Shown: positions 63,398-64,000 of the stretch, one piece after another
Position numbering within the stretch: the first letter of the stretch is position 1
How the letters are laid out: every line of letters starts with the position of its first letter
Assembly: GCA_050008465.1 (NCBI GenBank)
Contig: JBEKMO010000001.1
Coordinates: forward strand, 70,322 to 134,321
Direction of reading: 5' to 3'
From: Fen-330 sp050008465
Lineage (GTDB): Bacteria > Acidobacteriota > Terriglobia > Bryobacterales > Bryobacteraceae
DNA: 64,000 bases
Notes under the pieces: generated by a model
What the model saw: only the letters and a program-made list of their open reading frames with translations
What the model was told of the DNA's origin: nothing
Databases searched by the model: none
Program-made: the position numbers and the translations under genes

Positions 63398-64000
63398 TCA
63401 TGTAGGAAACCAAGTGCTCCCCGGCCGCACCATCGTCCGAAGTGCCTCGTCGTCTATGGTGAGACCGATTCCGGGACGGTCCGGCACCGTGATGTAGCCC
63501 CTCTGGATGATGTCGCCCTCTTTGACGTACTGCTTCCACCGTGCGGTGCGCTCGGGCGGATGACCCCAGTGCCATTCCTGAACCAGGAAGTTGGGCACTG
63601 TCGCCATGGCGTGGCACGCGGCCATCATCCCTATGGGCGAGGCCTGGCAGTGCGGAGCGATGGGAATGTAGTAGGTGTGAGCCAGATCCGCGATCTTCTT
63701 CGACTCCGCCAGACCGCCGCACTTCTGCACATCGGGCATGATAATGTCCACCGCCTGTTTCTCGAACAGTTCCCGGAAGCCCCACCGCAGGTAGATGTTC
63801 TCACCGCAGCAAATGGGCGTGTGGGTTGATTGGCGCACGTCACGCATCGCGTCGATGTTTTCCGGAGGCACGGGCTCTTCCAGCCAGACGAGCTTGAACG
63901 GCTCGACCTCTTTGGCGAAGCGCTTGGCCGTGGGCAGGTCGTAGCGGCCGTGCATATCCACGGCGAGCTCGATCGTCTTCGGCAGCGACTCCCGCATGAA
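63398..64000 (-). CDS. Enolase-superfamily sugar acid dehydratase-like protein (5' end outside window)
   Basis: The C-terminal 200 codons of a mandelate racemase/muconate lactonizing type enzyme. Metal ligands are visible as Asp in LAVDMHGRYD, Glu in LVWLEEPVPPEN and Glu in CCGENIY; the general-base His is in IPIAPHCQASP. This set resembles galactonate or related sugar acid dehydratases. In context it would act on sugar acids released from plant polysaccharide. It ends 209 bp before the next start codon. Confidence 0.87.
   Translation of the reverse strand, partial: FMRESLPKTIELAVDMHGRYDLPTAKRFAKEVEPFKLVWLEEPVPPENIDAMRDVRQSTHTPICCGENIYLRWGFRELFEKQAVDIIMPDVQKCGGLAESKKIADLAHTYYIPIAPHCQASPIGMMAACHAMATVPNFLVQEWHWGHPPERTARWKQYVKEGDIIQRGYITVPDRPGIGLTIDDEALRTMVRPGSTWFPT

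Noticed and set aside
1..64000. CRISPR array, rRNA operon or prophage structural genes
   Set aside because: No regularly spaced direct repeats with unique spacers, no rRNA sequence and no capsid, tail or terminase-like frames were seen.

Overview
This 64 kb window is GC-rich DNA that most resembles Acidobacteriota of the Bryobacterales/Solibacter type. The basis is gene content: an Oar-like TonB-dependent receptor beside a TPR protein and an FG-GAP/ASPIC-UnbV protein, a Reg_prop/Y_Y_Y histidine kinase, many secreted esterases and glycosidases, and abundant decayed insertion sequences. The taxon is an inference; no rRNA gene is present.

Layout. (1) 1-7.9 kb: start of the division and cell-wall (dcw) cluster on the minus strand, mraZ-rsmH-ftsL-ftsI-murE-murF-mraY. 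It has a readable sigma70-like promoter and a MraZ-type operator, and a long inverted repeat lies between murF and mraY. (2) 8.3-23 kb: a minus-strand carbohydrate-response block. It holds a GH35 galactosidase behind a receiver domain that has lost its phosphorylation residues, an operon of Oar-like receiver/TPR/ASPIC-UnbV proteins, and a translationally coupled NarL-type two-component system. The pseudo-receiver/GH35 unit and the receptor operon share a ~45 bp promoter element. (3) 23-26.9 kb: a gene graveyard with a tRNA-Leu 3' fragment, pieces of a histidine kinase, a large serine recombinase and an IS21-type istA, a complete-looking integrase-core transposase, and a GH31 tail. (4) 27-32.4 kb: two tandem Tat-exported GH95-like enzymes on the plus strand. 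(5) 33.4-42.5 kb: a minus-strand run of seven secreted hydrolases (esterase, two SGNH hydrolases, tannase-like, DUF1080, carboxylesterase, ceramidase-like). (6) 42.6-51.3 kb: a second mobile zone with a TonB receptor tail, a tRNA-Pro 3' fragment, and a histidine kinase gene interrupted by an intact-looking 4.0 kb IS21-like element, then a dead IS4-type transposase. (7) 51.6-64 kb: a minus-strand operon with two GH51 arabinofuranosidases, three related Esterase-family proteins, a carboxylesterase, an (alpha/alpha)-barrel protein of unknown specificity, and an enolase-superfamily dehydratase-like gene. It fits deacylation and debranching of arabinose-containing plant polysaccharide.

The most unusual object is the IS21-like element at 45767-49778. 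Besides istA and istB it carries a small zinc-ribbon protein, a ParB-like protein and a small helical protein, and it has 69 bp-period repeats just upstream of the parB-like gene. Its ends are inverted repeats with internal TnpA-type motifs and it is flanked by a 7 bp direct repeat. Removing the element and one repeat copy restores the kinase reading frame exactly at that point.
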